Source: Sphingopyxis sp.
GTDB lineage: Bacteria > Pseudomonadota > Alphaproteobacteria > Sphingomonadales > Sphingomonadaceae
Assembly: GCA_016463225.1 (NCBI GenBank)
Contig: JAEMRT010000034.1
Coordinates: 1-48,004, forward strand
Direction of reading: 5' to 3'
Length of the DNA stretch: 48,004 nt
Shown here: in pieces, positions 8,430-17,182 of the stretch
Layout: each line of letters begins with the position of its first letter
Position numbering within the stretch: position 1 is the stretch's first letter
Program-made: the position numbers and the translations under genes
Notes under the pieces: model-generated
Seen by the model: the letters and a program-made list of their open reading frames with translations, nothing else
Database searches by the model: none
Told to the model about the DNA's origin: nothing

Positions 8430-9410
8430 ATGGCATTGCAGTACAGCCCCCAGCAAAAGCATCCCGTCATGGCCCGCGCCGAAGCGCTCGCAGGCGCCGG
8501 ACGGCCCGAAGAGGCGATGCTCCTCATTCGCCAGCTTGCCGCCCAGGGCCATCCCGATGGTTTGTTCGTTTTCGCGCGCAACCTGTGGGGAGGCGGCGCC
8601 CTCGCTTCCGACCCCGTCGCGGCCCGCACGCAGTTCGACCTGGCGGCGAAGGCCGGCCATGGTCCGGCACGGATCGTGAGCACGAACCTGCTGGCCAGTG
8701 GTATCGCCGGACCGCGCGACTGGGTCGCGGCGCTTGCCCGGATGTCCGGCGAAGTGACCATCGACCCGCGCCGCAAAGCCCAGATCGACCTGCTCGCAAA
8801 AATGGCATTAACCCCCGCGGGCAACCCCGAAACGTGCCGCAAGCCCGAACGGCTGTCCGATGCCCCCGATGTTTTGCGGTTTCCGGGTTTTGCGACGGCG
8901 GCCGAGTGCACCTATCTGCTCGAATCCGGCGGCAAGAACTATCGCCCGGCGCAGATCAATGACGGCCGCGGCGGGACGCGGCTTGACCCCATTCGAAACA
9001 GCGACGAGTTCACGATCCACTGGCTGATCGAGGATCCGGTGGTGCACGCCATCAACCGCCGGATTGCCGCGGTGGCGGAGAGCGACGCCGATCGCGGCGA
9101 AGCGATCCAGTTGCTGCGCTATCGCCCCGGGCAGCAATATCGCTCGCATTATGATTATAATCCGCAGCTCGACAATCAGCGGGTGACGACCGCGCTGATC
9201 TACCTCAATCACGACTATAAGGGCGGCGAGACAAATTTCGTCAAAACCCCGTTGAAGTTCAAGGGTCGCAAGGGCGACCTGCTGTTGTTCCGCAACATCT
9301 TGCCGGGCGGCGCCGTCGATCCCTTGTCCGAACATTGCGGCATGCCGGTCATCAGCGGGACAAAACATATCGCCTCGCGCTGGATCCGCGCCGAGCGTTT
9401 CGTTCCTTGA
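8430..9410 (+). CDS. Prolyl-4-hydroxylase-type 2OG-Fe(II) oxygenase with Sel1-like N-terminus
   Basis: 326 aa; the ATG at 8430 follows a good AAGGAG site. Residues 10-125 are Ala-rich helical repeats resembling Sel1/TPR units (PVAARTQFDLAAKAGHGPA). The catalytic domain (about 145-326) is the P4Hc fold: iron ligands H240 and D242 in SHYDYNPQ and H302 in SEHCGMPV, with the 2-oxoglutarate-binding basic residue probably K312. GGETNF (265-270) is the usual strand after the HxD loop. Such proteins hydroxylate prolines or other side chains; the target here is unknown, and the repeats may recruit it. The gene converges on dprA with only nine bases between stops. Confidence 0.85.
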   Translation: MALQYSPQQKHPVMARAEALAGAGRPEEAMLLIRQLAAQGHPDGLFVFARNLWGGGALASDPVAARTQFDLAAKAGHGPARIVSTNLLASGIAGPRDWVAALARMSGEVTIDPRRKAQIDLLAKMALTPAGNPETCRKPERLSDAPDVLRFPGFATAAECTYLLESGGKNYRPAQINDGRGGTRLDPIRNSDEFTIHWLIEDPVVHAINRRIAAVAESDADRGEAIQLLRYRPGQQYRSHYDYNPQLDNQRVTTALIYLNHDYKGGETNFVKTPLKFKGRKGDLLLFRNILPGGAVDPLSEHCGMPVISGTKHIASRWIRAERFVP

Positions 9411-9419
9411 CGATGCCGG

Positions 9420-10517
9420 TCAGGCGATACTGATCCGCGCACCGGCGTGGCGTTCGATGCGGCCCGCCAGTTCGAGCTCAAGCAGGACCAGTTGCACCGC
9501 TGCCGCGGAATGCCCCGACTGCCGCACAATTTCGTCGACCGCGACCGGGGTCGGACCGAGCAGGCCGACGATCGCGCCGCGATCCTGATCGGGCAGCGTG
9601 GTTTGCATGGGCGGGTTCAGCGGCGGCATCACCGGCGCAGGTGCTGGTTCACGCACCATCCGCGTATCGATCGGCCCTAATGCTTCCAGCACATCGTCGA
9701 CCGTCTGGATCAAGGTCGCGCCCTCGCGGATCAGCAGATTGCAGCCCTGCGCGCGCGGGTCGAGCGGTGAGCCCGGCACCGCCATCACCTCACGCCCATA
9801 ATCGCCCGCACGGCGCGCCGTGATCAGCGACCCCGAGCGCGGCGCCGCCTCGATCACCACCGTGCCATGCGCCAGTCCGGCGATGATGCGGTTGCGCGAC
9901 GGGAAATGGCGCGCCAGCGGCTCGCTGCCCGGCGGCTGTTCGGCGATCAGCAGCTGGTCGGTGGCAATCTTTTCCTGCAGCGCGGAATTTTCGGGCGGAA
10001 AGGCGATGTCGATACCGCTCGCGATCACCCCGACCGTCGATCCGCCGAGCGCGCCGATATGCGCCGCCGTATCGACCCCGCGCGCCAGCCCGCTGACCAC
10101 CGTGACATCGCGCGCCGCCAGATCGGCGGCCAACTGGCGCGCGAACCGGCACGCGATCGCCGAAGCATTGCGCGCGCCGACGATCGCGACGCACGGGCGC
10201 CGCAGCATCGCGGTGTCGCCGCGCACAACGATGACCGGCGGGGCGCCCTCGACCTCACGCAGCAGCGGCGAGTAATCGGCTTCGTCGCTGAAGATATGTC
10301 GCGCGCCCAATTCGGAGGCACGCGCGAGCTCACGCTCGGCAACATCGACGGAGGCGATCCGCGCCTTCCCTGCCCCGCCGCGCAGCACCAGATCAGGGAG
10401 CGCGTCGAGCGCCGCCTCGCCCGATCCGAACCGCTGCATCAACTGGTGCCAGCTGACCGGGCCGACATGCGGGGTACGGATCAGCCGCAGCCGCGCCAGC
10501 CGCTCGGCGTGGGTCAT
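9420..10517 (-). CDS. dprA: DNA-processing protein DprA
   Basis: Loads RecA on incoming single-stranded DNA during natural transformation. 365 aa from the ATG at 10517, whose ATGA overlaps the plsY stop; a longer open frame upstream is only plsY read out of frame. An N-terminal helical SAM-like region is followed by the Rossmann-like DprA core with GARNASAIACR, GLARGVDTAAH, FPSRNRIIAGL and SGSLITAR. A C-terminal winged-helix domain (about 300-365) is present, as in most proteobacterial DprA. The gene is co-transcribed with plsY. Its presence does not prove competence, since dprA is widespread. Confidence 0.95.
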   Translation of the reverse strand: MTHAERLARLRLIRTPHVGPVSWHQLMQRFGSGEAALDALPDLVLRGGAGKARIASVDVAERELARASELGARHIFSDEADYSPLLREVEGAPPVIVVRGDTAMLRRPCVAIVGARNASAIACRFARQLAADLAARDVTVVSGLARGVDTAAHIGALGGSTVGVIASGIDIAFPPENSALQEKIATDQLLIAEQPPGSEPLARHFPSRNRIIAGLAHGTVVIEAAPRSGSLITARRAGDYGREVMAVPGSPLDPRAQGCNLLIREGATLIQTVDDVLEALGPIDTRMVREPAPAPVMPPLNPPMQTTLPDQDRGAIVGLLGPTPVAVDEIVRQSGHSAAAVQLVLLELELAGRIERHAGARISIA

Positions 10518-11116
10518 GCAGCGTCCTTCTTGCCACCAATCCGCGGCTCGGTCCCGGCGCGCAGCCGCGCAATATTTTCGCGGTGCCGCCACAGCACAAT
10601 CACCGCGAGCCCCGCGAGACCGATCGCATAGACGGGATAGCCGAGCGCCAGCGCTGCGATGGGCGCCGCGACCGCGCCGAGCATGCCGCCAAGCGACGAA
10701 ATCCGCAGCAACAACACCGCACCAATCCAAACCACGGCAAAGATCAGTCCGATCGGCCAGGCGAGCGCGAGCGCAAGGCCGAGCAATGTCGCCACCCCCT
10801 TGCCGCCACGAAATTTCAGCCACACCGGATAGCAATGGCCGATCATCGCCGCCGCGCCCGCGATCATCGCGCCCTGATCACCAAGCTCGGGCATGAATTG
10901 CCGCGCCAGCACCACCGCCACCGCGCCTTTGGCTCCGTCGAGGATCAGCGTCGCCGCCGCCAGCCCCTTGCGCCCTGTGCGCAGCACATTGGTCGCGCCG
11001 ATATTACCCGACCCGATCTGGCGCAGGTCGCCGGCGCCGAACAGGCGGGTCAGGATGACGCCAAAGGGGATCGAGCCGAGCAAATAGCCCATGGCGATCA
11101 GCAATAAAGTCGTCAT
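10514..11116 (-). CDS. plsY: Glycerol-3-phosphate acyltransferase PlsY
   Basis: Inner-membrane enzyme that transfers acyl from acyl-phosphate to glycerol-3-phosphate, the first step of phospholipid synthesis. 200 aa, normal size. I use the ATG at 11116 (AAGGAT before it; the product opens MTTLLLIAMGYLLGSIPFG) rather than an in-frame start 69 bases upstream. Family motifs visible: GSIPFG (about 13), GSGNIGATNVLRTG (about 36) and KFRGGKGVAT (about 101). At least five hydrophobic helices. The stop overlaps the dprA start, giving a coupled two-gene operon. Confidence 0.95.
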   Translation of the reverse strand: MTTLLLIAMGYLLGSIPFGVILTRLFGAGDLRQIGSGNIGATNVLRTGRKGLAAATLILDGAKGAVAVVLARQFMPELGDQGAMIAGAAAMIGHCYPVWLKFRGGKGVATLLGLALALAWPIGLIFAVVWIGAVLLLRISSLGGMLGAVAAPIAALALGYPVYAIGLAGLAVIVLWRHRENIARLRAGTEPRIGGKKDAA

Positions 11117-11233
11117 GGCGATCCTTGCTCCGTTCGCAGCGATTGTGGCGAAGTTGGCGGGCGCAATCAACGGATTCGGTGTCAATGATCGCCAGAATGG
11201 ACAAACATCCTATCCATCGACCTCCATTTTGTT

Positions 11234-11311
11234 CGTCATCCCGGCGCAGGCCGGGATCTCGACGACGCATTGTGCGGCAAGGTTGAGATTCCGGCCTGCG
11301 CCTGGATGACG
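11234..11311. repeat. Dispersed palindromic repeat, copy 2
   Basis: A 78-bp element of the same length and design as the one at 3933, with a CCCGGCGCAGGCCGGG left dyad and a slightly degraded right dyad. It lies in the 255-bp gap between the divergent plsY and murI genes. The rest of that gap presumably holds both promoters, but I see no clear operator. Confidence 0.85.
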
Positions 11312-11371
11312 GAAGAAACGAGCGCACGGTAAGCAATTGAGCGTCATTCGCCGCCCTGCTAGGCGCAGACT

Positions 11372-12178
11372 ATGCAATCTCCCGCCCCCGACGCCCCCAT
11401 CCTCTTCTTCGACTCCGGCCTGGGCGGGCTCACCGTCCTCGGCCCGACCCGCGCGCTGCTGCCGACCGCGCCGATCGTTTATGCCGCTGACTATGCCGGG
11501 CTACCCTATGGCCAGAAGAGCGAAGATGAACTCGCGGCGCGCGTCCCGGCGCTGCTCGGCCGCCTCGTCGAACGCTACCAGCCGCGGCTCGCCGTCATCG
11601 CGTGCAACACCGCCTCGACGATCGCGCTCGCGCATGTCCGTGCCGCGCTCGACCTGCCGATCGTCGGCACCGTTCCCGCGATCAAGCCCGCCGCCAAACT
11701 GACAAAAAGCGGCGTCATCGGCGTGCTCGGCACCGAAGCGACGGTCCGCCAGCCCTATGTCGACGACCTCAGCGCGCGCTTCGCGGACGGCAAGACCGTG
11801 CTGCGCCACGGCAGCCCCGGTCTCGTCACCGGCGCCGAGGCCAAGCTGCGCGGCGAACCCGTCGACCCCGCCGTTATAGCCCGCGCGATTGCCGGACTGC
11901 GCGATCAACCGGGCGGCGACGCGATCGACGTGATTGTCCTCGCCTGCACCCATTTCCCGTTGCTGGCGGACGAATTGCAGACCGCGGCAGGTCCGGGCGT
12001 TAAGTTGATCGACGGCGCCGACGGCATCGCACGGCGGATCGCAGACCTGACGAAGGGCCAGCCATGGCCCGCCGTCGCCACTCCCGGCCTCGCGGTGTTC
12101 ACCCGCAGCGCCGAGCGACCGCCACCACCGCTCGCAACGCTGGCCCCCTATGGCATCGACCGGATCGAAACGATCTGA
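11372..12178 (+). CDS. murI: Glutamate racemase
   Basis: Cofactor-independent racemase that makes D-glutamate for peptidoglycan. 268 aa, full length. The two-cysteine active site is visible: Cys78 in IACNTAST and Cys192 in VLACTHFPLL. The N-terminal FFDSGLGGLTVL box (12-23) and YAADYAGLPYG (37-47) are family signatures. The start is the ATG at 11372; there is no strong ribosome site. Monocistronic by layout, ending three bases before the stop of a convergent gene. Confidence 0.96.
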   Translation: MQSPAPDAPILFFDSGLGGLTVLGPTRALLPTAPIVYAADYAGLPYGQKSEDELAARVPALLGRLVERYQPRLAVIACNTASTIALAHVRAALDLPIVGTVPAIKPAAKLTKSGVIGVLGTEATVRQPYVDDLSARFADGKTVLRHGSPGLVTGAEAKLRGEPVDPAVIARAIAGLRDQPGGDAIDVIVLACTHFPLLADELQTAAGPGVKLIDGADGIARRIADLTKGQPWPAVATPGLAVFTRSAERPPPPLATLAPYGIDRIETI

Positions 12179-12181
12179 TCG

Positions 12182-12715
12182 CTATTCGCGTCCGGCAGTG
12201 CAGGACGCCAGCCAGGCACGTTGCTCGGCTTCCAAGCCATCGTCGGTGGTCAATCGGCGAACTTTGGGGATACCGGCGTCGCGAACGGCGGTCGCGCAAC
12301 TGAATGGCTTATCGCGCCGCCCTTCGTGAAGGCGACCCTTGCAGACATGACGCATGTCGGTGGAGGTTCCCCAACCAACCTTTTCGGTGGCATCACGGTA
12401 ACGCGGTGCCTGATCGGCACAATGGGTGTCCGTTTCCGAACCGGGTCGTCCGCATATCTTGTCGATCCGGACCGACGAGCCCTCGGCCCTGCCGACAAAG
12501 CGCAGGTAATAGAGGCGCCCGGAAGCGAAATATCCCTCTACGCCGCAAACGCGATTTCCGCGCTGGGTCGTCAGGGCGTAGCTGCAGACGCGATCGCCGC
12601 GATACGTGTCGCAGCGCTGCCACGATCCTTGGAAGGGCGCAGACACCGGATTTGCGGCGGAGACGCCAAAGCCCAGCGCCAAGACGGGCAACAAGGCAAT
12701 CATGGCCAGACGCAT
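12182..12715 (-). CDS. Secreted Cys-rich protein, function unknown
   Basis: 177 aa from the ATG at 12715, preceded by GGGGAG, which gives a short signal peptide ([20 protein letters not shown]). The mature part has about eight Cys, spaced as if for disulfides in the periplasm, in blocks such as [27 protein letters not shown] and [14 protein letters not shown]. No catalytic motif is recognisable. It converges on murI with three bases between stops. The 272-bp divergent region to hemA holds a perfect dyad that could serve either gene. The exported nature is clear; the function is not. Confidence 0.65.
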   Translation of the reverse strand: MRLAMIALLPVLALGFGVSAANPVSAPFQGSWQRCDTYRGDRVCSYALTTQRGNRVCGVEGYFASGRLYYLRFVGRAEGSSVRIDKICGRPGSETDTHCADQAPRYRDATEKVGWGTSTDMRHVCKGRLHEGRRDKPFSCATAVRDAGIPKVRRLTTDDGLEAEQRAWLASCTAGRE

Positions 12716-12868
12716 TCGACCCACTCCCCAAAAAACCGCGCTGCGGTCCTGCGCACACCTCAACGCCTTTTTTCGTCGTCGTGCAATCCGGACCGGCGGA
12801 CCGGTACCTGATGCCGTTGATGCGCTCGCCTTGCGGTGGCCTCGATCACACTGATCGCCCGAATGATT

Positions 12869-12883
12869 TGCGAATCGTTCGCA
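12869..12883. promoter_or_regulatory. Fur-like dyad upstream of hemA
   Basis: Perfect 6-3-6 palindrome, TGCGAA TCG TTCGCA, preceded by GAATGATT, which makes a partly overlapping second half-site. The dyad resembles the shape of ferric-uptake-regulator sites (TGxxAATxATTxxCA). It lies 105 bases before the hemA start and 154 before the divergent gene at 12715. Assignment to Fur is inference; the palindrome itself is certain. Confidence 0.45.
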
Positions 12884-12927
12884 CTGGATTTTGGCCTAAT
12901 TCACCGTTATTGGCCCGCGTGTTAATA

Positions 12928-12946
12928 GCCGCCCGGAACGGGCGGC
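12928..12946 (+). other. GC hairpin in the hemA leader
   Basis: Perfect 7-bp inverted repeat GCCGCCC-ggaac-GGGCGGC, 41 bases before the hemA GTG. It is followed by GAAAATG, not by a T-tract, so it is not an intrinsic terminator. It could stabilise the mRNA 5' end or be part of an operator. Confidence 0.4.
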
Positions 12947-12987
12947 GAAAATGCCTGAATTTGGCACCTGGACTGCGGGGCTGGAAC

Positions 12988-14208
12988 GTGAACTATAACG
13001 ATATTTTCGCTCGCGCGATTGACCGGCTGCACGAAGAAGGGCGCTATCGCGTCTTTATCGACATCCTGCGCAATCGTGGTTCGTTCCCCAACGCACGCTG
13101 CTTTGCCGGCCATAACGGTCCCAAGCCGATCACCGTCTGGTGCTCGAACGACTATCTCGCGATGGGGCAGCACCCCAAGGTCGTCGAAGCTATGGAATCG
13201 GCGTTGCACGACGTCGGCGCCGGTTCGGGCGGCACCCGCAACATCGGCGGCAACACCCATTATCACATCGACCTCGAGCATGAACTGGCCGACCTGCACG
13301 GCAAGGACGGCGCGCTGCTGTTCACCTCGGGCTATATTTCGAACGAGGCGACGCTCGGGACGCTCGGCAAGCTCTTGCCGAACTGCATCATCTATTCGGA
13401 TGAACTCAACCACGCCTCGATGATCGCGGGCATCCGCAACTCGGGCTGCGAAAAGCGCGTGTGGCGCCACAATGATCTGGCGCACCTCGAAGAACTGATG
13501 GCCGAGGATGATCCCGAAGCGGCCAAGCTGATCGCGTTCGAAAGCGTCTATTCGATGGACGGCGACGTCGCCCCGATCCACGCGATCTGCGACCTGGCCG
13601 ACAAATATAATGCGCTGACCTATTGCGACGAAGTGCATGCCGTCGGCATGTACGGCCAGCGCGGCGGCGGCATCACCGACCGCGACGAAGCCGCCGATCG
13701 GGTGACGATCATCGAAGGCACGCTGGGCAAGGCGTTCGGCGTGATGGGCGGCTATATCGCTGCCGACAAGAATATCATCGACGTCATCCGCAGCTATGCG
13801 CCGGGCTTCATCTTCACCACCAGCCTGTCGCCGGTGCTCGTCGCCGGGGTGCTCGCCAGCGTCCGCCATTTGAAAAGCTCAAGCGTCGAGCGCGAGGCGC
13901 AGCAGGCCAATGCCGCGTACCTCAAATCCTGTTTCCGCGACGCCGGCCTGCCGGTGATGGATTCGACCACGCACATCGTGCCGCTGATGGTCGGCGACCC
14001 GGTGCGCGCCAAAAAGATCAGCGACATATTGCTCGCCGAATATGGCGTGTACGTCCAGCCGATCAATTTCCCGACCGTGCCGCGCGGCACCGAACGCCTG
14101 CGCTTCACCCCCGGCCCGGCGCATGACGAGGCAATGATGCGCGAGTTGACGAGCGCGCTCGTGGAAATCTGGGGCCGGTTGGAGCTGGGGCTTCAGAAAG
14201 CCGCGTGA
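12988..14208 (+). CDS. hemA: 5-aminolevulinate synthase
   Basis: PLP enzyme condensing glycine and succinyl-CoA to 5-aminolevulinate, the committed haem step in alphaproteobacteria (C4/Shemin route). 406 aa from a GTG at 12988; a much longer open frame upstream has no sensible protein and overlaps the divergent secreted gene. The start gives the family N-terminus [15 protein letters not shown]. The PLP lysine is K248 in [22 protein letters not shown] (81-93), the glycine-rich and CoA-site region, and [11 protein letters not shown] (213-223) are textbook. The upstream dyad suggests iron or haem-linked control. The nitroreductase start overlaps its stop. Confidence 0.96.
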   Translation: MNYNDIFARAIDRLHEEGRYRVFIDILRNRGSFPNARCFAGHNGPKPITVWCSNDYLAMGQHPKVVEAMESALHDVGAGSGGTRNIGGNTHYHIDLEHELADLHGKDGALLFTSGYISNEATLGTLGKLLPNCIIYSDELNHASMIAGIRNSGCEKRVWRHNDLAHLEELMAEDDPEAAKLIAFESVYSMDGDVAPIHAICDLADKYNALTYCDEVHAVGMYGQRGGGITDRDEAADRVTIIEGTLGKAFGVMGGYIAADKNIIDVIRSYAPGFIFTTSLSPVLVAGVLASVRHLKSSSVEREAQQANAAYLKSCFRDAGLPVMDSTTHIVPLMVGDPVRAKKISDILLAEYGVYVQPINFPTVPRGTERLRFTPGPAHDEAMMRELTSALVEIWGRLELGLQKAA

Positions 14209-14894
14209 GAGACGGCGCCGATTTCGACAATGTCGTGCTGGGGCGCCGCTCGATCCGCGGGTTCCTCGACAAGCCTGTCCCGAAAGCACTGATCGCCGAG
14301 ATCATCGCGGTTGCGATGCGCGCACCCTCGTCGTTCAATAACCAGTGCTGGAATTTCTCGGTCGTCACCGGCGCGCCGCTCGACGCGATCCGCCGCGGCA
14401 ACACCGACGGCATCCTCGCCGGCACCCCCGACAGCCGCGAATTTCGCCGCTTCGACGGCATCGCCCCCGACCATCGCGGCCGCCAGATCGAGGTCGCCAA
14501 GCAATTGTTCGGCGCGATGGGGATCGATCGCGACGACAAGGACGGGCGGCAAGATTGGGTGCTGCGCGGCTTTCGCCAGTTCGACGCGCCGGTCAGCATC
14601 GTCGTGACCTACGACCGCGTCCTGCTCGGCAGCGACATCGCGCCCTTCGATTGCGGCGCGGTCACCAACGCGCTGGTCAACGCCGCCTGGTCGCGCGGGC
14701 TTGGCTGCGTCATCAACAGCCAGGGCATCATGCAAAGCCCGGTGGTACGCGAGCATGCCAAAATCCCGGACGATCAGGTGATCATGATCTGCGTCGCGCT
14801 CGGCTGGCCAGACGAAGACTTTCCCGCCAACGCGGTGGTGTCAAATCGCAAGAGCGTTGACGACGCCGCGCGGTTCGTCGGCTTCGACGACTGA
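14205..14894 (+). CDS. Nitroreductase-family flavoprotein
   Basis: 229 aa, FMN-dependent NAD(P)H oxidoreductase fold. [13 protein letters not shown] (14-26) and [14 protein letters not shown] (38-51) form the N-terminal FMN-binding segment. [13 protein letters not shown] and [14 protein letters not shown] are the late core strands. The GTG start overlaps the hemA stop (GTGA), so the two are co-translated. The physiological substrate cannot be told from sequence; the link to hemA may be only transcriptional. It belongs to the larger RutE/NfnB-like group, not to short SagB-type enzymes. Confidence 0.85.
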   Translation: MRDGADFDNVVLGRRSIRGFLDKPVPKALIAEIIAVAMRAPSSFNNQCWNFSVVTGAPLDAIRRGNTDGILAGTPDSREFRRFDGIAPDHRGRQIEVAKQLFGAMGIDRDDKDGRQDWVLRGFRQFDAPVSIVVTYDRVLLGSDIAPFDCGAVTNALVNAAWSRGLGCVINSQGIMQSPVVREHAKIPDDQVIMICVALGWPDEDFPANAVVSNRKSVDDAARFVGFDD

Positions 14895-14905
14895 CGCGCA
14901 GCCGG

Positions 14906-15061
14906 ATGCCGTTCGACTTCCTCGACGCTTTGGGAATCGCCGGCGACGCTGCCAGCGGAATTCCTGATCCCCGAAATCGGAGAGAACGCATTGGCTGCTT
15001 GCTCGGCGTCGCCGCTGTGATTTCTGTGGCCGTTATTTTGCTCATCGCCTCGGCGATCTGA
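14906..15061 (+). CDS. Small membrane protein, 51 aa
   Basis: Short open frame starting ATG 14906, eleven bases after the nitroreductase stop. The first 29 residues are soluble and end in a basic cluster (PRNRRERIG). Residues 31-50 form one clean hydrophobic helix (CLLGVAAVISVAVILLIASA). A basic flank followed by a single helix is the usual topology for a real small inner-membrane protein rather than chance coding. There is no strong ribosome site. Function unknown. Confidence 0.5.
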   Translation: MPFDFLDALGIAGDAASGIPDPRNRRERIGCLLGVAAVISVAVILLIASAI

Positions 15062-15172
15062 CAGGCCTCACATTATCTGGCGGAAGCAGGGAGGTTGGCA
15101 CTCCTTGGACAAGATCGATGCGACCCGATACGTCGAACCGCGACTCCCCTCCCCCAGTCACGAAAGATTGTC

Positions 15173-16429
15173 ATGCCAACGCAGCGTTATAGCTGTACCG
15201 CCATCACGCTTCACTGGCTCATCGCGCTGCTGCTGGCGTTCCAGATCGCGCTCGGCTGGGCGCTCGAAGGCAGCAACAGCCCCGAATTGTTCGCACGCTA
15301 TCAGCTGCATAAGTCGGTCGGCATCTCGATCCTGCTGCTCAGCCTCGCGCGTCTTGCGGTTCGCCTGTTCGCAGTCCGTCCACCCGTGTCCGACGGCCCG
15401 GCCTGGACGCGGACGCTCGCCAGCATCGTCCACTGGCTGTTCTATCTGGTGATGATCCTCGGCCCGATCACGGGATGGCTGCTCGTTTCGACCGCGCGGG
15501 TTCAGGTCCCGACGCTGCTTTACGGGATCATTCCCTTGCCCCATTTGCCCGTCGGTCGCGGCTGGCACGAACCCGCAGAGACAATCCATGGCGCGATGGC
15601 ATGGCTCGCGATCGGGCTGTTCCTGCTCCATGTCGCAGGCGCGCTTCGCCAACAGTGGCTGCTTGGCAAACCCGAACTCCAGCGGATGATCCCCTTTGTG
15701 CGCGGCAAGGCCGTCGGCGCTGTCATCGGTGCGCTGGCGCTCGTCGTCGGCGCATTTGCCATGGGCCGGATGGTGCACCCCGACCATGAAAGGCCCGCCG
15801 GACAGAAGACGCTGGCGTCGCCCGCTCCGGCCCCCGCAGCACGGGCCGCACCGCCGCCCGCTGTGGCGGAAAGCAACAAAACTGCCGAAGCCGAAGCCGC
15901 CGAAGATGCGACCGTGATCGCCCAGCCGCTCACGGACTGGACCGTCGCGTCGGGCGGGCGGCTCGGCTTCACCGCCCGCTGGAACGGCGAAGCAGTCGAC
16001 GGTCGTTTCGACCGCTGGCGCGCCGCCATCCGTTTCAGCCCCGACGACCTCGCCAAATCGCAGATACGCGTCACCGTCGACCTCGCATCCGCCGACACCG
16101 GTGACGGTCAGCGCGACGATACGCTAAAAAGCAGCGAATTCTTCGATACCGGCGCCCATCCAAGTGCGATCTTTACCGCGCGCGATATCCGGCATCTCGG
16201 CGGAAATCGCCATGAAGCGCGCGGTTCGCTCGACCTGCGCGGCGTCAGCAAGCCGGTGACGCTGCGTTTCACGCTCAGCATCGACGGCGACCGGGCGCGT
16301 GTCGCCGGAACCGCGCGTATCGACCGCACCGCCTTTGGTGTCGGCCAGGGCGAATGGGCCGCGACCGACGCGATCGCCGCGAGCGTCGATATCGCCTTTT
16401 CGTTCACGGCCACGCGCCCGGCATCCTGA
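15173..16429 (+). CDS. Cytochrome b561-YceI fusion protein
   Basis: 418 aa from the ATG at 15173. Residues 1-165 are a four-helix bacterial cytochrome b561; likely haem ligands are H14, H46, H139 and H153. A fifth hydrophobic helix (about 178-198) leads through an Ala/Pro/Glu linker (205-250) into a YceI lipocalin-like domain (about 252-415) with KSSEFFDTGAHPSAIF and DRTAFGVGQGEW. The layout places the YceI barrel, which in other members binds isoprenoid-type lipids, in the periplasm tethered to a membrane haem domain. An electron route to a bound quinone-like ligand is plausible but inferred. It converges on the fasciclin gene, with a strong hairpin between. Confidence 0.88.
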   Translation: MPTQRYSCTAITLHWLIALLLAFQIALGWALEGSNSPELFARYQLHKSVGISILLLSLARLAVRLFAVRPPVSDGPAWTRTLASIVHWLFYLVMILGPITGWLLVSTARVQVPTLLYGIIPLPHLPVGRGWHEPAETIHGAMAWLAIGLFLLHVAGALRQQWLLGKPELQRMIPFVRGKAVGAVIGALALVVGAFAMGRMVHPDHERPAGQKTLASPAPAPAARAAPPPAVAESNKTAEAEAAEDATVIAQPLTDWTVASGGRLGFTARWNGEAVDGRFDRWRAAIRFSPDDLAKSQIRVTVDLASADTGDGQRDDTLKSSEFFDTGAHPSAIFTARDIRHLGGNRHEARGSLDLRGVSKPVTLRFTLSIDGDRARVAGTARIDRTAFGVGQGEWAATDAIAASVDIAFSFTATRPAS

Positions 16430-16488
16430 TCCCGGGACAAATCACCATGCCGCTCACCGATTTCTGAAGACGAAAAAGGTTGGCACAA

Positions 16489-16524
16489 TGCGGTCCGTCC
16501 CGGGAGGGAAGTGGACGGACCGCA
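16489..16524. terminator. Hairpin between convergent genes
   Basis: Perfect 12-bp stem (TGCGGTCCGTCC at 16489-16500 with its complement at 16513-16524) and a 12-nt loop, midway between the stops of the b561-YceI and fasciclin genes. The minus strand has CTTTTTC about 10 bases beyond the stem and the plus strand has no T-run, so it is at best a weak bidirectional terminator or an mRNA-end stabiliser. Confidence 0.6.
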
Positions 16525-16544
16525 CCTGTTACCGGACGAAGGGG

Positions 16545-17099
16545 TTAGCCCGGCAGCAACACGCTATCGACGACGTGGATCACGCCGTTCGACTGCTTGA
16601 CATCGGCGATGGTGATCTGCGCCTGACCGCCCTTGGAGTCGGTGACATACCATTTGCCATCCTTGCCCCACACGGTCAGCTTGGCGCCCTGCACGGTGGT
16701 CAGCACGGCCTTGCCGCCGTTCGCCTTGGCACTGGCGGCCAGATCGGCTGCGGTCAGCGTGCCGGGTACGACATGATAGGTCAGCACCGCGGTCAGCGTG
16801 CCCTTGTTCTCGGGCTTCAGCAGCGTGTCGACGGTGCCGGCGGGCAGCTTGCCGAACGCGGCGTTGGTCGGGGCGAACACGGTGAACGGACCCGGGCTGG
16901 CGAGCGTGTCGACCAGTCCGGCAGCCTGCACCGCGGCGACCAGCGTCGTGTGATCCTTTGAATTGACGGCGTTTTCGACGATGTTTTTGGTTTCGTACAT
17001 CGCGGCACCGCCGACCATCGGATTGGCCAGCGCGACACCGCCGCCGGCAACCATCATCAAAACAGCGAGCGACGCGGAGAGTTTGGAAAGTTTCATCAT
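16545..17099 (-). CDS. Secreted fasciclin (FAS1) domain protein
   Basis: 184 aa with a signal peptide (residues 1-25, ending GVALANP) and one FAS1 domain (about 37-183). Family boxes visible: GPFTVFAPTNAAFGKLP, the H-box-like LTYHVVPGTLTAADL, and the final NGVIHVVDSVLLPG. Two adjacent ATGs (17099 and 17096) sit after GAGGAT, and either could be used. FAS1 proteins act in adhesion or ligand binding outside the cytoplasm. It follows a sigma/anti-sigma pair on the same strand, the arrangement known for SigK-controlled MPT70/MPT83 in mycobacteria. A candidate ECF promoter lies in the 83-bp gap. Confidence 0.93.
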   Translation of the reverse strand: MMKLSKLSASLAVLMMVAGGGVALANPMVGGAAMYETKNIVENAVNSKDHTTLVAAVQAAGLVDTLASPGPFTVFAPTNAAFGKLPAGTVDTLLKPENKGTLTAVLTYHVVPGTLTAADLAASAKANGGKAVLTTVQGAKLTVWGKDGKWYVTDSKGGQAQITIADVKQSNGVIHVVDSVLLPG

Positions 17100-17146
17100 A
17101 CGATCCTCTGGTTTCTGGCACCCCGGAAATGCGGAATGCGCCGCAG

Positions 17147-17173
17147 CTACGGCACCGACCCGCTAACGGATGC
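17147..17173 (-). promoter_or_regulatory. Candidate ECF-sigma promoter for the fasciclin gene
   Basis: Minus strand: GCATCC (17173-17168), 15-nt spacer, CCGTAG (17152-17147), 47 bases before the fasciclin ATG. The pair resembles the CCATCC and CCGAAT elements reported for mycobacterial SigK promoters. One promoter-like match alone is weak evidence, and the spacer is slightly short. Confidence 0.3.
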
Positions 17174-17182
17174 ACAGCAACC

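Noticed and set aside
10518..10835. Upstream extension of dprA
   Set aside because: It is plsY in another frame; the ATGA junction fixes the dprA start at 10517.
12304..12987. Upstream extension of hemA to 634 codons
   Set aside because: The extension has no ALAS homology, is read across the oppositely oriented secreted gene, and the known ALAS N-terminus starts exactly at the GTG at 12988.
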